NCBI GenBank assembly: GCA_938010385.1
Contig: CALLVD010000024.1
Coordinates: 1-64,000, forward strand
Reading direction: 5' to 3'
DNA: 64,000 nucleotides
Origin: an uncultured Robiginitomaculum sp.
GTDB lineage: Bacteria; Pseudomonadota; Alphaproteobacteria; Caulobacterales; Maricaulaceae
A model generated the notes under the pieces. It saw only the letters and a program-made list of their open reading frames with translations. It was not told where the DNA came from and did no database searches. Every line of letters starts with the position of its first letter. The first letter of the stretch is position 1. Made by a program: the position numbers and the translations under genes. Positions 1 through 9,943 of the stretch are shown here, one piece after another.

Positions 1-533
1 AGGCCGATTTGCGTTTTCACGGTTTCTATCAAGGCTTGCCGGTCGCCGTCATCAAGAGCCTCAAACCCCGGCGCAATGCCCGCTTCGACCGGGAAGCGGC
101 GCAGCAGGCGCTCGCAAAAAGCGTGAATGGTTTGCACCTTCAGCCCTTCCGGCGTTTCCAGCGCGCTTGCAAACAGACGCCGCGCTTTGGTCAGCCCGTC
201 TGCCGTGCGGGCGCGGCTGTCCCCGTCCAGCCCGGACAGCTCCGCTTGCAGCGTCTCGTCATCCATAATCGACCACGCGCCAAGGCGTTCAAACAGGCGC
301 GTCTGCATTTCGCCGGCCGCCGCCTTGGTATAGGTCAGGCAGAGAATTTTTGCCGGCGCGACCCCGCTCAGCAGCAAGCGCGACACCCGGCTGACCAAGA
401 CCCGCGTCTTGCCGGAGCCGGCATTGGCGGTGACAAAAATATTCTCGCCCGGCGCAGCGGCTTCGCGCTGTCGCTGCGTGGCCAAGGCGATGGCGGCTTT
501 ATTACTTGCGTCATTATTCGGAAGAAGCGTCAC
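1..533 (-). CDS. addA: Double-strand break repair helicase AddA (N-terminal part, truncated by window edge)
   Basis: Minus-strand frame not in the ORF track: GTG start at 533 reading VTLLPNNDASNKAAIALATQRQREAAAPGENIFVTANAGSGKTRVLVSRVSRLL...ILCLTYTKAAAGEMQTRLFERLG; UvrD-type Walker A; overlaps the addB stop. Confidence 0.9.
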   Translation of the reverse strand, partial: MTLLPNNDASNKAAIALATQRQREAAAPGENIFVTANAGSGKTRVLVSRVSRLLLSGVAPAKILCLTYTKAAAGEMQTRLFERLGAWSIMDDETLQAELSGLDGDSRARTADGLTKARRLFASALETPEGLKVQTIHAFCERLLRRFPVEAGIAPGFEALDDGDRQALIETVKTQIG

Positions 534-3500
534 TGTCGTCTCCCTTCGATGTCCATTCCGCGCGGCGGGCCAGATGATCAAAATCACCGTATTTATTTTG
601 ATTGACCGAGGCTGCGCGCGGCTGCGACGGATAGGGCGTGGCCGGATCGTCATAGGCTTTAATCAGGCGCAGCAGGCCTTCATAAGCCTCCGCGCTTAAA
701 GCTTGCGGGTCGCCGTCTTTCCCGCCGGCAAGGCTGTCTTCCTGATCGCGCTTTCCGCCGCTCGGGCGCAAATATAAAAGCTGCGCAATCTCGGCCGGCG
801 GCAAATCATCGCCGAACGCGCCGGCCTGCACCATGCCCGCTTCCAGCGCTAATTGAGAATTAAACCCGGCCTTAACCTGCGCCGCGCTTGGCGGCGCGCC
901 GGTTTTGTAATCAATAATGCTGTAGCCCTCCGGCCCCATATCAATGCGGTCCGCTTCGGCGCTAAGGTCAAAGCCCTCGCAGCCCTGCGGCGTCAGCGTC
1001 CAAACCCCTTTGCGCTCAAGGGCTAAGGTTTTATATCCGGCCGCGCGGCGCGCGCGTTCCCATTCAATAAAACGCTGCGCCATTAGGGCGGTGCGGCCGG
1101 CTTCTTTGGCCATATCGGAGTCCTGCCATCCCGCCAGGCGCAGCTGCTCGCGCAGCATTTGCGTCAGGATCTCACCGGCATTTTGAGTTAAAAAATCAGG
1201 ATAAGCTTTGATAAAAAGCTCAAAGGCTTTGTGAACGGCATTGCCATATTCGCGCGGACCGGGCTGCGCGCCGAGCGGGTCTAATTTTTCAAGGCCTAAA
1301 ACCTTTTTGGCAAATATAGCATAAGGGTCGCGGGTCCAGGTTTCGACTTGGGTGACGGAAATGCGCCGCCCGGCCGGCCAACGGCGCGCCGCCGGCGGGC
1401 GCGGCTCCGGGCGCTCGGCGGGCGTCACCTTATCGGCGGGCACACGGTCCAGAGCGCGGGCAAAGCTAAGATAATCAATTTCCGGCGTCAGCGCTTTTTC
1501 CGCCCCGCCTTTACCCAGCGCGCCGCTCAGCAAAGTTTTCAGCCGCCAAATCCAGCGCGAGGCGACAGCAGGCCCGTCATCACTGCGCGCCGCCCGGGTT
1601 AAGATTACGCGCGGCTGCGCCGCCAGCTGCGCAAAGTCGTGGGCGGCAAGGCCAAAACGCCGCTCGGGCGAGGACAGGGAAATCGCCTCGCGCATGCCGT
1701 AAGATAATATCGGGTCAACGGCGGGCGGGGCCGGCCAAACGCCTTCATTCAGACCGCCTAAAATCAGCGTATCAAAGCTGAGCATACGCGCTTCCAGCGG
1801 GCCTAAAATATGCAGGCGCGGCTCGGTCCCGGCCTTGGGGCGCACAACGCGGCCCCGCATGAGCCCGGCCAAAAGCCGGCTATAGGCCGGGCCGTCACAC
1901 GGGCCTAAAATATTGCCATGGGCCAGCAAATCACACATCAGCTTATGGGCGCTTTCCCCGTCCTCGCCCTGCCAAATGCGCTCGCTCCCGGACTGCTGCG
2001 GCGCGGCGGCAATGGCCTGCGCCACCTCGCAATGCACGCGGGCAAAGTCTGCCGGCAGGGCCCCGGCCCTTAAAAGCGCGGTGAGCGGGGCGAGGCTTTG
2101 TTGCATAGTTTCAATCAGCGCAAAGCCGTCTGAAAATTCGCCGCGCTTGACTGAATACCGCGATTTTAAGTCGTCAAAACCGGCGGGGCGCAGGCCGCGA
2201 AAGCCGGCGATTTCAATGTCGCGCCAAATCTTGGCGGCCGCGCCCGGCTTTTGCCCTAAAGCGGTGAGGCGGTGTTTTAAAACCGCCGCCAGCGCCACCG
2301 GGTCCCATGGGTCCGCCGCCAGGGTCAGCAGCCAAGCCAGCCACGCCCCGGCCGGCGTTTCTTCCAAAGGCTGCCCGGCGGAGACATCGACCGTGATATC
2401 CCAGCGCGTCAGCTTGGCAGCCACGCGGCGGCCAAGCTGCGGGTCCGGCGTAATCAGAGCGGCCGTCTTGCCGTCTTCTTCCAAGGCGCGGCGCATAATC
2501 AGCGCGATGGACGCGGCTTCTTCATCGCCGGTTTTAGCCTCAATCAAAGACAGGTTTTGCAGGCCGTTTGTAAACGGGTCGGTCTGCCCGCCTGCGCCTT
2601 GGCGAATGCGGGCAATGCGCGCGCGCCAGTCGGCGGTTTTATCAGCGGGGATCAGCGCCTCTGAAATAATGCGCCGCCGATTGGCTGCCGGCCGGTCCTC
2701 GGTAAAGCCCGGCATGGGGCGGACATCGGCGCGATTAACCCCGATTGTTTTTAACAGCGCTTTGAGCGAGCCCTGCGGATGCTCCGCTCCGATGCCGTCC
2801 CAGACGGCGTCATCATCAATGTGGCGGTCCAGACCGGGCAGGATAACGGCGCCGCGTTCCAAACGCGCCGTGACCGAAATCAAATCCGCCGTTGCCGCCA
2901 AGGTCCCGGTAGAGCCGGCGATAATCACCGGATGATCCGGCGCGCGCTCGCGCCATTGATCAGCCAAAGCGCGCAGCAAGGCGACGCGGCGCTGCATCGG
3001 GTCCATGACATTATTATCGCGCAGATATTCCGGCCAATATTGACGGATGATTTTGAAAAATATTGCCGCTTGTTCGTAATGCTGTGACGACAGGCCGGCC
3101 ATGTCATCCAGGCCCTCCATCTGCTTATCAGTCAGCTCTTCCATAAAACTGTCATCCAGCAGGCTGAGCAGCGGGTCGGTCAGGGCCAGCGCGCCGGCGG
3201 CATCAGGCGCAAGGCCGCGCAGCTTTTCCTCCTTGGCCAGCACCAGTTTTGACAGCTCAAACCGGCGGCTCACCGGGTCAATGGCCGGCGTGATGGTATG
3301 GGCCAGATCACCGGGCTCAAACGGCGGTTCTTCCGGGTCAACATCGGCCAGCGGGCGCATCATGGGCAGCAAGGCCGCCGCCCCGCCATGATCTGCGGCT
3401 TGCAGCACAAAGGCCTCACCCAAGGCCCGCACCGCGCGGCGCGTGGGCAGCAAAATCAGCGCGTCCGGTAGGCGCTCACCCAGACTGTCTATCAGGGTTT

Positions 3501-3585
3501 TTGCCAGCACGGTCAGAAACGGCGCGCCGGCCGGCATGGTCAGGACATTGGCCTCGCCCGCGCGTTGAAAAAGGCGATCAGACAT
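514..3585 (-). CDS. addB: Double-strand break repair protein AddB (PD-(D/E)XK nuclease C-terminus)
   Basis: Long ORF; C-terminal RecB-like nuclease motifs (GNAVHKAFELF, YSIIDYKTGAPPS); internal start MSDRLFQRAGEANVLT at 3585 preferred over ORF-track start 3858; adjacent to addA. Confidence 0.9.
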   Translation of the reverse strand: MSDRLFQRAGEANVLTMPAGAPFLTVLAKTLIDSLGERLPDALILLPTRRAVRALGEAFVLQAADHGGAAALLPMMRPLADVDPEEPPFEPGDLAHTITPAIDPVSRRFELSKLVLAKEEKLRGLAPDAAGALALTDPLLSLLDDSFMEELTDKQMEGLDDMAGLSSQHYEQAAIFFKIIRQYWPEYLRDNNVMDPMQRRVALLRALADQWRERAPDHPVIIAGSTGTLAATADLISVTARLERGAVILPGLDRHIDDDAVWDGIGAEHPQGSLKALLKTIGVNRADVRPMPGFTEDRPAANRRRIISEALIPADKTADWRARIARIRQGAGGQTDPFTNGLQNLSLIEAKTGDEEAASIALIMRRALEEDGKTAALITPDPQLGRRVAAKLTRWDITVDVSAGQPLEETPAGAWLAWLLTLAADPWDPVALAAVLKHRLTALGQKPGAAAKIWRDIEIAGFRGLRPAGFDDLKSRYSVKRGEFSDGFALIETMQQSLAPLTALLRAGALPADFARVHCEVAQAIAAAPQQSGSERIWQGEDGESAHKLMCDLLAHGNILGPCDGPAYSRLLAGLMRGRVVRPKAGTEPRLHILGPLEARMLSFDTLILGGLNEGVWPAPPAVDPILSYGMREAISLSSPERRFGLAAHDFAQLAAQPRVILTRAARSDDGPAVASRWIWRLKTLLSGALGKGGAEKALTPEIDYLSFARALDRVPADKVTPAERPEPRPPAARRWPAGRRISVTQVETWTRDPYAIFAKKVLGLEKLDPLGAQPGPREYGNAVHKAFELFIKAYPDFLTQNAGEILTQMLREQLRLAGWQDSDMAKEAGRTALMAQRFIEWERARRAAGYKTLALERKGVWTLTPQGCEGFDLSAEADRIDMGPEGYSIIDYKTGAPPSAAQVKAGFNSQLALEAGMVQAGAFGDDLPPAEIAQLLYLRPSGGKRDQEDSLAGGKDGDPQALSAEAYEGLLRLIKAYDDPATPYPSQPRAASVNQNKYGDFDHLARRAEWTSKGDDSDASSE

Positions 3586-4303
3586 GGGCGTCTTTATGGG
3601 CGCTGAGTATGGCTTGCGCGGCCTCGCGGGCCTGCGGGTCGCCGACATGCATCCAATATCCCGGCAGGGGGAGGCCATGCACCTTGCCCCGCGCCAAGGT
3701 TTTGTCCCAAATCCTATTGCGTGAGAACGGCTCAATCTTAAAGCCTTGCGCCAGTTGCGGCTTAAAGATTTGAACGCCGGCATAGATCCAATCGGCGGCG
3801 GCAGCGTTGCGGCGGCTGACCGTGCCGGCGGACACATCAAAATCCCCGGCGCCGGCATAGCCTAAACAATCGCGGCGCGGGGCGAGCAGGAACAGCTCGT
3901 CCATGACGCGCGGGTCCCAGCGCTTTATCAGTGCCGGCAAGACAGGTGCAAATTCCAGCCAAATCGCATCAATATTGCAAATCAAAATCGGCTCTTCACC
4001 CAGCAGCGGCAGAGCTTTGACCACGCCGCCTCCGGTTTCCAAAAGCGCGCTGCGCTCATCGGAGATTATAATTTGCGGCCCGGATGTGCGCGCTTTTAAA
4101 TGCGCTTCCAGCTTATCAGCAAAAGCATGAACATTGACGACGGCGCGCTCAATGCCGGCCTCGTGCAGCCTGTCCAGCATGTGATCAATCAAGGTTTTGC
4201 CGCCGACCTCAACCAAGGCTTTGCAGCGGTCATCGGTCAGGGGCCGCATGCGCGTGCCGAGGCCGGCAGCCATGACCATGGCGGTCTTAATGCGGCGGCT
4301 CAT
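3578..4303 (-). CDS. murU: Nucleotidyltransferase, N-acetylmuramate-1-phosphate uridylyltransferase-like
   Basis: MVMAAGLGTRMRPLTDDRCKALVEVGGKTLIDHMLDRL signature; adjacent to AmgK-like kinase. Confidence 0.85.
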   Translation of the reverse strand: MSRRIKTAMVMAAGLGTRMRPLTDDRCKALVEVGGKTLIDHMLDRLHEAGIERAVVNVHAFADKLEAHLKARTSGPQIIISDERSALLETGGGVVKALPLLGEEPILICNIDAIWLEFAPVLPALIKRWDPRVMDELFLLAPRRDCLGYAGAGDFDVSAGTVSRRNAAAADWIYAGVQIFKPQLAQGFKIEPFSRNRIWDKTLARGKVHGLPLPGYWMHVGDPQAREAAQAILSAHKDAHV

Positions 4304-5331
4304 GACAAATCTTTCAAAAAGGCGCGCAGCCCGGCCATGACCGGGTGCGCCAGATTGCGGGCAAAATGCGCTTCGACGCGGGGCAGCAGGTCCAGATAGG
4401 CCGGCTTGTTATCGCGCCGGGCCAGCCGGACAAAAATGCCCAAAATCTTCGCGTTTCGCTGCGCGCCAATTGCGGCATAGGCGGCGGCAAAGCTGTCATC
4501 ATTTTCGATTTTGGCCGCGGCGCAAAACCGCTCAATCAAGGGCGCGGCCAAATCCGAATCGACATCGCGCCGGGCGTCTTCGATTAACGACACAACATCA
4601 TAGGCAGGGTGGCCCAGCAGCGCGTCTTGAAAATCAATCAGGCCGATTGCGGATGTAGCTTCGCGCTCCGGCAGCCAAAATATATTCTCCGCATGAAAAT
4701 CGCGCAGCACAAGTCCCGGCGCATGCTTGTTAAGCGATTTAAAAATACCTTTCCAAATCTCCGCCCAGCCCGCTTTTTGATCCGGCGTCAGGACAATGTC
4801 TTTATAGGGCAAATACCACTGCGCCATTAAATCGACTTCGGCCTGCAGGGCCTCTGCGTCGTAATCGCGGATGTCCCAGACCTGCCCGAAGCTTGGCTGG
4901 GCGCGCGAAAAACTGCTGCGATAAATGGCCCCGAGCGTGTCCATAGCCGCCATGTAAATCTCGCGTTCAAGCGCAGGCTCGCTTTCCAAAACCCGGGCAA
5001 CAAGGGAGTCCCCTAAATCTTCTGACAGCAAAAGCCCGGCGTCCAAATCGGCGGCGATAATCTTAGGCGCCGAAAAGCCGCGCTGCGTCAGGGCTTGGCA
5101 AATGGACGTGAAAGCCACCATGCGCCCGTCGGCCAGTTTGGCAATATCGGCATAGCCGCCCGCGCTGCGTTCGGGCGCGGCGTCCATCAGCACGGCGCGA
5201 TTGCCGTCCAAGCTTAGCTTTTCATAGCGCCGGCTAGAGGCGTCTCCCGGCAGAGGTGAACGGTTTGCGTCTCCCCAACCGGCGGCGCGCAGAAAGTCTG
5301 CGATTAAGGCGTTGCGATCAGAGCTCATCAA
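4300..5331 (-). CDS. amgK: Aminoglycoside-phosphotransferase-fold sugar kinase (AmgK-like)
   Basis: APH motifs (LVLRDFHAENIFWL, IGLIDFQDALLGHPAYDVVSL); between murU and tsaE. Confidence 0.85.
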   Translation of the reverse strand: MMSSDRNALIADFLRAAGWGDANRSPLPGDASSRRYEKLSLDGNRAVLMDAAPERSAGGYADIAKLADGRMVAFTSICQALTQRGFSAPKIIAADLDAGLLLSEDLGDSLVARVLESEPALEREIYMAAMDTLGAIYRSSFSRAQPSFGQVWDIRDYDAEALQAEVDLMAQWYLPYKDIVLTPDQKAGWAEIWKGIFKSLNKHAPGLVLRDFHAENIFWLPEREATSAIGLIDFQDALLGHPAYDVVSLIEDARRDVDSDLAAPLIERFCAAAKIENDDSFAAAYAAIGAQRNAKILGIFVRLARRDNKPAYLDLLPRVEAHFARNLAHPVMAGLRAFLKDLS

Positions 5332-5788
5332 GGCGGGCCTTCCATGCCGGCGTCAGGGACAGGACGGCTTTGCGCCCGCTGCCGTCAAAGCGAATATCAA
5401 TATCCAGCGTGCCGTCCGGTTTTAAATCCCCCATCATGGACGGCCATTCAATCAGGGTCAGCCCGTCATAAATGGCATCTTCCATGCCCAGCTCCCAAAT
5501 CTCGGTCGGGGATTTGATGCGGTAGAGGTCAAAATGCCAGATTTCAAACTCCGGCGTTTCATAGGTTTGCAGCAAGGTATAGGTCGGGCTGGGCACTTCG
5601 GTATCATTGCCGCAAAGCGCCTGAATAAGCCCCCGTGAAAACGTGGTCTTGCCCGCGCCTAAATCGCCGGTCAGGCAGAGCGTATCGCCGGCCTTTAAAT
5701 ACCCGCTCAGCCGGGCGCCCAGCGCGCGGGTTTGCGCGTCATCAGCAAGATCAAATGTGCGGGCGGTCAGGCTCATAGGCACAGTCAT
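5318..5788 (-). CDS. tsaE: tRNA threonylcarbamoyladenosine biosynthesis ATPase TsaE
   Basis: LTGDLGAGKTTFSRGLIQALCG, SPTYTLLQTYE, IWHFDLYRI. Confidence 0.93.
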   Translation of the reverse strand: MTVPMSLTARTFDLADDAQTRALGARLSGYLKAGDTLCLTGDLGAGKTTFSRGLIQALCGNDTEVPSPTYTLLQTYETPEFEIWHFDLYRIKSPTEIWELGMEDAIYDGLTLIEWPSMMGDLKPDGTLDIDIRFDGSGRKAVLSLTPAWKARLDEL

Positions 5789-5890
5789 AAGGCTGCGCTA
5801 TAGCGTCTTGCAAGTCATTATGCCTTGCAAACGCGCGCCCGGCCCTTACATACGCTGTGACGGCCCGAAACTTGTCCGGGCTAAGACTTA

Positions 5891-6220
5891 ATGGAGGGCA
5901 TTTTGGCCAAAATTATCTTTATCGACTCAGCCGGCACATCACGCGAAGTCGAGGCCAAAAAAGGCCAAAGCGTCATGGAAGCGGCTGTGCAAAACCTCAT
6001 TCCCGGCATTGATGCCGATTGCGGCGGGGCCTGCGCCTGCGCGACCTGTCATGTTTACGTGGCGGATGAATGGGCGGCCAAGCTGAAAGACAAAGACGAT
6101 ATGGAATATTCCATGCTCGATTTTGCCGATGATGTTCAGGACAATTCGCGCCTGTCGTGCCAAATTTTGATGAGCGATGAGCTTGACGGCCTGACCGTGA
6201 CCACGCCTGAAGCGCAATAA
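5891..6220 (+). CDS. 2Fe-2S ferredoxin (adrenodoxin type)
   Basis: [14 protein letters not shown] cluster motif and [18 protein letters not shown]; start may be the TTG slightly downstream ([11 protein letters not shown]). Confidence 0.92.
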   Translation: MEGILAKIIFIDSAGTSREVEAKKGQSVMEAAVQNLIPGIDADCGGACACATCHVYVADEWAAKLKDKDDMEYSMLDFADDVQDNSRLSCQILMSDELDGLTVTTPEAQ

Positions 6221-6291
6221 GGCCCGACGCGCCTGTCCGATGCGCCTGTCCGGCGCAATTCATATATACCGCCGGCGAAAACGGCGACATC

Positions 6292-6325
6292 AAGGCTGCT
6301 CTTTATCGGGGCGGCCTTTATTTTT
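6292..6325 (+). terminator. Probable Rho-independent terminator after ferredoxin gene
   Basis: AAGGCTGC-tctttatcggg-GCGGCCTT followed by TATTTTT; overlaps the end of the convergent acyl-CoA ligase gene. Confidence 0.6.
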
Positions 6326-8138
6326 CGCCGTAAATATCGCTGACTAAGTCTTGATGGGCGGTGATGACTTTGGCGCGCTTCACTTTCAGTGTCGGGGTCA
6401 AATATCCCGCCTCTATAGACAGGGGCGCCGGCAATATCCGAAACTCTCGGATTTGCGATGCCCGGGCATGGTTCTCATTGACCGCATCAATGGCGCTGCG
6501 AACAGCGTCGCGCACGGCCGCAGATTTTCGCAAGGCCTCATAATCACCATCAATACCCAGCCCTTTTTTACACGCATCAACATCCAAGGTGATAAGGGCG
6601 GACAGAAAGTTAAATCCGTCGCCGACCGCGACGGCGTGCTCAATAAACGGTACGCTCATCATTTCGCCTTCCAGATTGGAGGGCGTGATATTTTTACCGC
6701 CGGACGTGATGATTAAGTCTTTCTTGCGGCCGGTAATAAACAGATAGCCGTCATCATCCAAATAGCCTAAATCGCCGGTCTTAAACCAACCGTCCCCGGA
6801 GAGGGCTTCTGCGGTGGCTTGCGGGTTTTTGAGATATTCTGAAAACATTGAATTGCCTTTCAGCTCAATTTCGCCGTCTTGCGCAATGCGGACTTCAAAA
6901 TTATTTACGGGCTTGCCGACCGAACCCAAGCGCACGGGATTATGAGGCAGATCTGCCGTCGCGCCGCCGCCATTTTCTGACAAGCCGTAAGCATTGGAGA
7001 CTTGCAGGCCGATGCCGTTAAAAAACACCGGGGTTTCTTTGGCAATCGCTGCGGCTCCGCTAAAGCCGATACGCATCGCGTCCAGGCCGATAGCGGCGTG
7101 GACTTTGGAATAAAATACTTTTTGATAAAGTTTAAATTTTAAGCGCAGGGCAAGCGGTGCTTTTGTGCCCGCGCGCTCATGGGCAAACACGGCTTTGCCG
7201 GTTTCCATGGCGCCCTTGATGATTTTGGCTTTGCGCGCGTCCGCCTGCGCAAATTTTAAGGACAGGGCCGCCTGAATTTTTTCCCATACGCGCGGCACGC
7301 CAAAAAACACGGTCGGGCGCACGCTTACAATATCGTCCGTCAGCGTTTCCATAGACCGGGCAAAATAAACGGACTGTTCGCCGGACAGCGGGCCGTAAAT
7401 ACTCAGCGCTTTTTCGGCAATATGAGACAGGGGCAAATAAGAAATCAGCCGGTCGCCATCTTTAAATCCGAAATAGCCGGTGGAGTTATCACAAATGGAA
7501 AAAATTGCGTAATGGGACAGGGCGACAGCCTTTGGCTTGCCCGTCGTGCCGGAGGTATAGATCAGCCCGCCTAAATCCTCACCGGTCAGCCCCGCGACAA
7601 CAGCCTGCACAGCGGCCGCCGGCGTGTCTTGCGCTTTGGCTAAAAAGTCATGCCATGTCACCGCCAAAGCGTGATCGGCATCCGCGCCGTCCATCATAAT
7701 AATATGTTTCAGGGCCGGGCAGTCCGGGGCTATTTTGGCGATTTTTTCAAGATATTCAGCGCTTTCGCAAAGAATAAACGGCGCTTCGGAATGGGTGAGG
7801 ATATAGGCAATTTCTTCCGGTGAATTGGTTTGGTAAATGCCCGCGCTCATGCCGCCGGCCATCATGGCGGCCATATCCATCACGCACCATTCCGGCCGGT
7901 TAAAGCCAAGGACACCAACGGCGTCGCCGGTCTTCATGCCCAGCGTTATCAGCGCGCGGGCGGCCTGCTCAATTTGATCGGCATAGCTTTGCCAGCTTAT
8001 CGGCTCCCAACCGCTCTGCCCGCGCGTGAAATAGACAGGGCTGTCCGGGCGCGTATCGGTTTGGCGTTTCAAAAAGTCAAAAACAGTTGTGCCCGCAGAT
8101 CGGGGCAGCACGTCTCCGGCGGCATGGGTGATTGGCAT
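6318..8138 (-). CDS. Long-chain acyl-CoA synthetase / AMP-dependent ligase
   Basis: AMP-binding motif LGGLIYTSGTTGKPKAVALSH, GWFKTGDLGYLDDDGYLFITGRKKDLIITSGGKNITP; start MPITHAAGD at 8138 preferred. Confidence 0.9.
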   Translation of the reverse strand: MPITHAAGDVLPRSAGTTVFDFLKRQTDTRPDSPVYFTRGQSGWEPISWQSYADQIEQAARALITLGMKTGDAVGVLGFNRPEWCVMDMAAMMAGGMSAGIYQTNSPEEIAYILTHSEAPFILCESAEYLEKIAKIAPDCPALKHIIMMDGADADHALAVTWHDFLAKAQDTPAAAVQAVVAGLTGEDLGGLIYTSGTTGKPKAVALSHYAIFSICDNSTGYFGFKDGDRLISYLPLSHIAEKALSIYGPLSGEQSVYFARSMETLTDDIVSVRPTVFFGVPRVWEKIQAALSLKFAQADARKAKIIKGAMETGKAVFAHERAGTKAPLALRLKFKLYQKVFYSKVHAAIGLDAMRIGFSGAAAIAKETPVFFNGIGLQVSNAYGLSENGGGATADLPHNPVRLGSVGKPVNNFEVRIAQDGEIELKGNSMFSEYLKNPQATAEALSGDGWFKTGDLGYLDDDGYLFITGRKKDLIITSGGKNITPSNLEGEMMSVPFIEHAVAVGDGFNFLSALITLDVDACKKGLGIDGDYEALRKSAAVRDAVRSAIDAVNENHARASQIREFRILPAPLSIEAGYLTPTLKVKRAKVITAHQDLVSDIYGEK

Positions 8139-8199
8139 AGAATTTCCCGCTTTTATTATTCGGCCAGTAAAGTCCGGCCGGCGGGAATTTGCAAACGGT

Positions 8200-8706
8200 T
8201 TAGCCGGGCGCGCCGGTGATAATGGCTTTAATCTGCTCAACCTGCGCGCTGACGGGCAGGGCGATATCGAGATTATGGGCGCGCTTGGGCATTTCCAGCG
8301 CTTTAAACTGGCTTGCGAGCATGTCGGGCTTAAAGAAATGATCTTTGCGGGCGTCCAGCCGGCGTTTGAGGGTGATTAAATCGCCGTGCAAATGCAGATA
8401 GACGACATCGCCGCTGAACGCGGCCCGCAAGCGCTTGCGAAAATTCATCTCCAAAGCGGAGCAGGCCAGAAGAATATCGGCCTTGCCTGTTTCCGATTGC
8501 AGATCTTTCAGGTGATTGGCAATAGCGCGGCCCCACGGGCGGCGATCGCGCGATGACAGGGCGCGGCCTGCGCTCATTTTGGCTATGGCGCGCGCGCTGT
8601 GCAAATCATCGGCATCAACAAAGGGCAGGCCAAGAGCCTCAGATGCTGCGCGCCCGACTGTAGATTTTCCGCAGCCGGAAACGCCCATTAAAACATAGAT
8701 TGTCAT
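8200..8706 (-). CDS. gntK: Gluconokinase
   Basis: MGVSGCGKSTVGRAASEALGLPFVDADDLHS; ED-pathway neighbourhood. Confidence 0.88.
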   Translation of the reverse strand: MTIYVLMGVSGCGKSTVGRAASEALGLPFVDADDLHSARAIAKMSAGRALSSRDRRPWGRAIANHLKDLQSETGKADILLACSALEMNFRKRLRAAFSGDVVYLHLHGDLITLKRRLDARKDHFFKPDMLASQFKALEMPKRAHNLDIALPVSAQVEQIKAIITGAPG

Positions 8707-8775
8707 TTTTTATCCCGCGCCGAGCCCCGCCAAGGGCTTAACGCAGCCGGCTTAACAAACTGCTTATTGGCAGGC

Positions 8776-9780
8776 CTAAAACGATGCCATCACGCTCGCT
8801 GTGTCGAGCATGCGGTTAGAAAAGCCCCACTCATTGTCATAAAACGACATGATACGGACCAGATTGCCGTCTGTGACATAAGTTTGCTTTAACTGAACAG
8901 CGCTCGAATGCGGATCGTGATTAAAGTCAATAGAGACAAGATCAGTATCATCGGCGGACATAACGCCTTTAAGCGCGCCGGAGGCATATTTTTCAAAGGC
9001 GGCGTTGACCTGTTCCGGGGTCACATCTGTCTTGAGCGTGACAACCAAGTCGACGCATGACACGTTCGGGGTCGGGACGCGAATCGCAACGCCGTTAATT
9101 TTGCCCTCAAGGCTCGGCAGGACCAAAGACACGGCTTTGGCCGCGCCGGTCGTTGTCGGGATCATAGACAGAGCGGCTGCGCGGCCTCTGTACGGGTCTT
9201 TGTGCACCGCGTCCAAAGTCGGCTGGTCACCTGTATAGGCGTGAACCGTCGTCATAAAGCCGTTATCAATGCCAAACTCTTTTTCCAAAACCATAGCGGC
9301 CGGGGCCAGACAATTTGTTGTGCAGGACGCGTTGGACACGACGACATCATCGCCGGTCAATGTGTCGTGATTGACGCCATAAACGATCGTTTTCAAATCG
9401 CCCTTACCCGGCGCAGAAATCAGCACTTTCTTCGCGCCGGCTTCAATGTGCTTTTTGGCGTCCGTGTCTTTGGTAAAAAAGCCGGTGCATTCCAATACAA
9501 TATCAATGCCCATTTCGCCCCAAGGCAAATCGGCCGGATTGCGCTCGGCGGTGACTTTAATCGGGCCTTGGCCGATATCGATTGTGTTGTCCGTCGCCGT
9601 CACTTTACCCGGAAAACGGCCGTGGACACTGTCATATTGCAGCAAGTGGGCCAAAGACGGCGCGGGCGCCAGGTCATTAATCGCGACAATTTCCAAATCC
9701 GTGCGCGGGCTTTCATGAAGGGCGCGCAGTACATTGCGCCCGATACGTCCAAAACCGTTTATCGCGAGCCTAATTGTCAT
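8776..9780 (-). CDS. gap: Type I glyceraldehyde-3-phosphate dehydrogenase
   Basis: INGFGRIGRNVLRA, SNASCTTNCLAP, YDNEWGFSNRMLD. Confidence 0.97.
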   Translation of the reverse strand: MTIRLAINGFGRIGRNVLRALHESPRTDLEIVAINDLAPAPSLAHLLQYDSVHGRFPGKVTATDNTIDIGQGPIKVTAERNPADLPWGEMGIDIVLECTGFFTKDTDAKKHIEAGAKKVLISAPGKGDLKTIVYGVNHDTLTGDDVVVSNASCTTNCLAPAAMVLEKEFGIDNGFMTTVHAYTGDQPTLDAVHKDPYRGRAAALSMIPTTTGAAKAVSLVLPSLEGKINGVAIRVPTPNVSCVDLVVTLKTDVTPEQVNAAFEKYASGALKGVMSADDTDLVSIDFNHDPHSSAVQLKQTYVTDGNLVRIMSFYDNEWGFSNRMLDTASVMASF

Positions 9781-9853
9781 CAGAAATTCCTTTAATTTAT
9801 GAGATGCAGCCTGCAGATTGCGCGGCCAATTCGGCAGGATGTATAGGCGCGCG

Positions 9854-9867
9854 TGACAACGCTGTCA
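9854..9867. promoter_or_regulatory. Putative LacI-family operator upstream of gap
   Basis: TGACAACGCTGTCA, near-palindrome matching the perfect TGACAGCGCTGTCA at 10988-11001. Confidence 0.55.
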
Positions 9868-9943
9868 AATTCAAAGCCAAGCAGTCTTGCGCGTGATTTA
9901 CGCAGCGCTTATGACGGTCTTATCCGTGCGCAGGGAGTCATCG

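Noticed and set aside
1913-2935. 340-aa plus-strand ORF antisense to addB
   Set aside because: Ser/Arg/Ala-rich translation typical of an antisense frame; addB is clearly the real gene
6229-6252. GCGCCTGTCCG duplicated 13 bp apart after the ferredoxin gene
   Set aside because: Short, GC-rich, only two copies; likely chance or minor slippage
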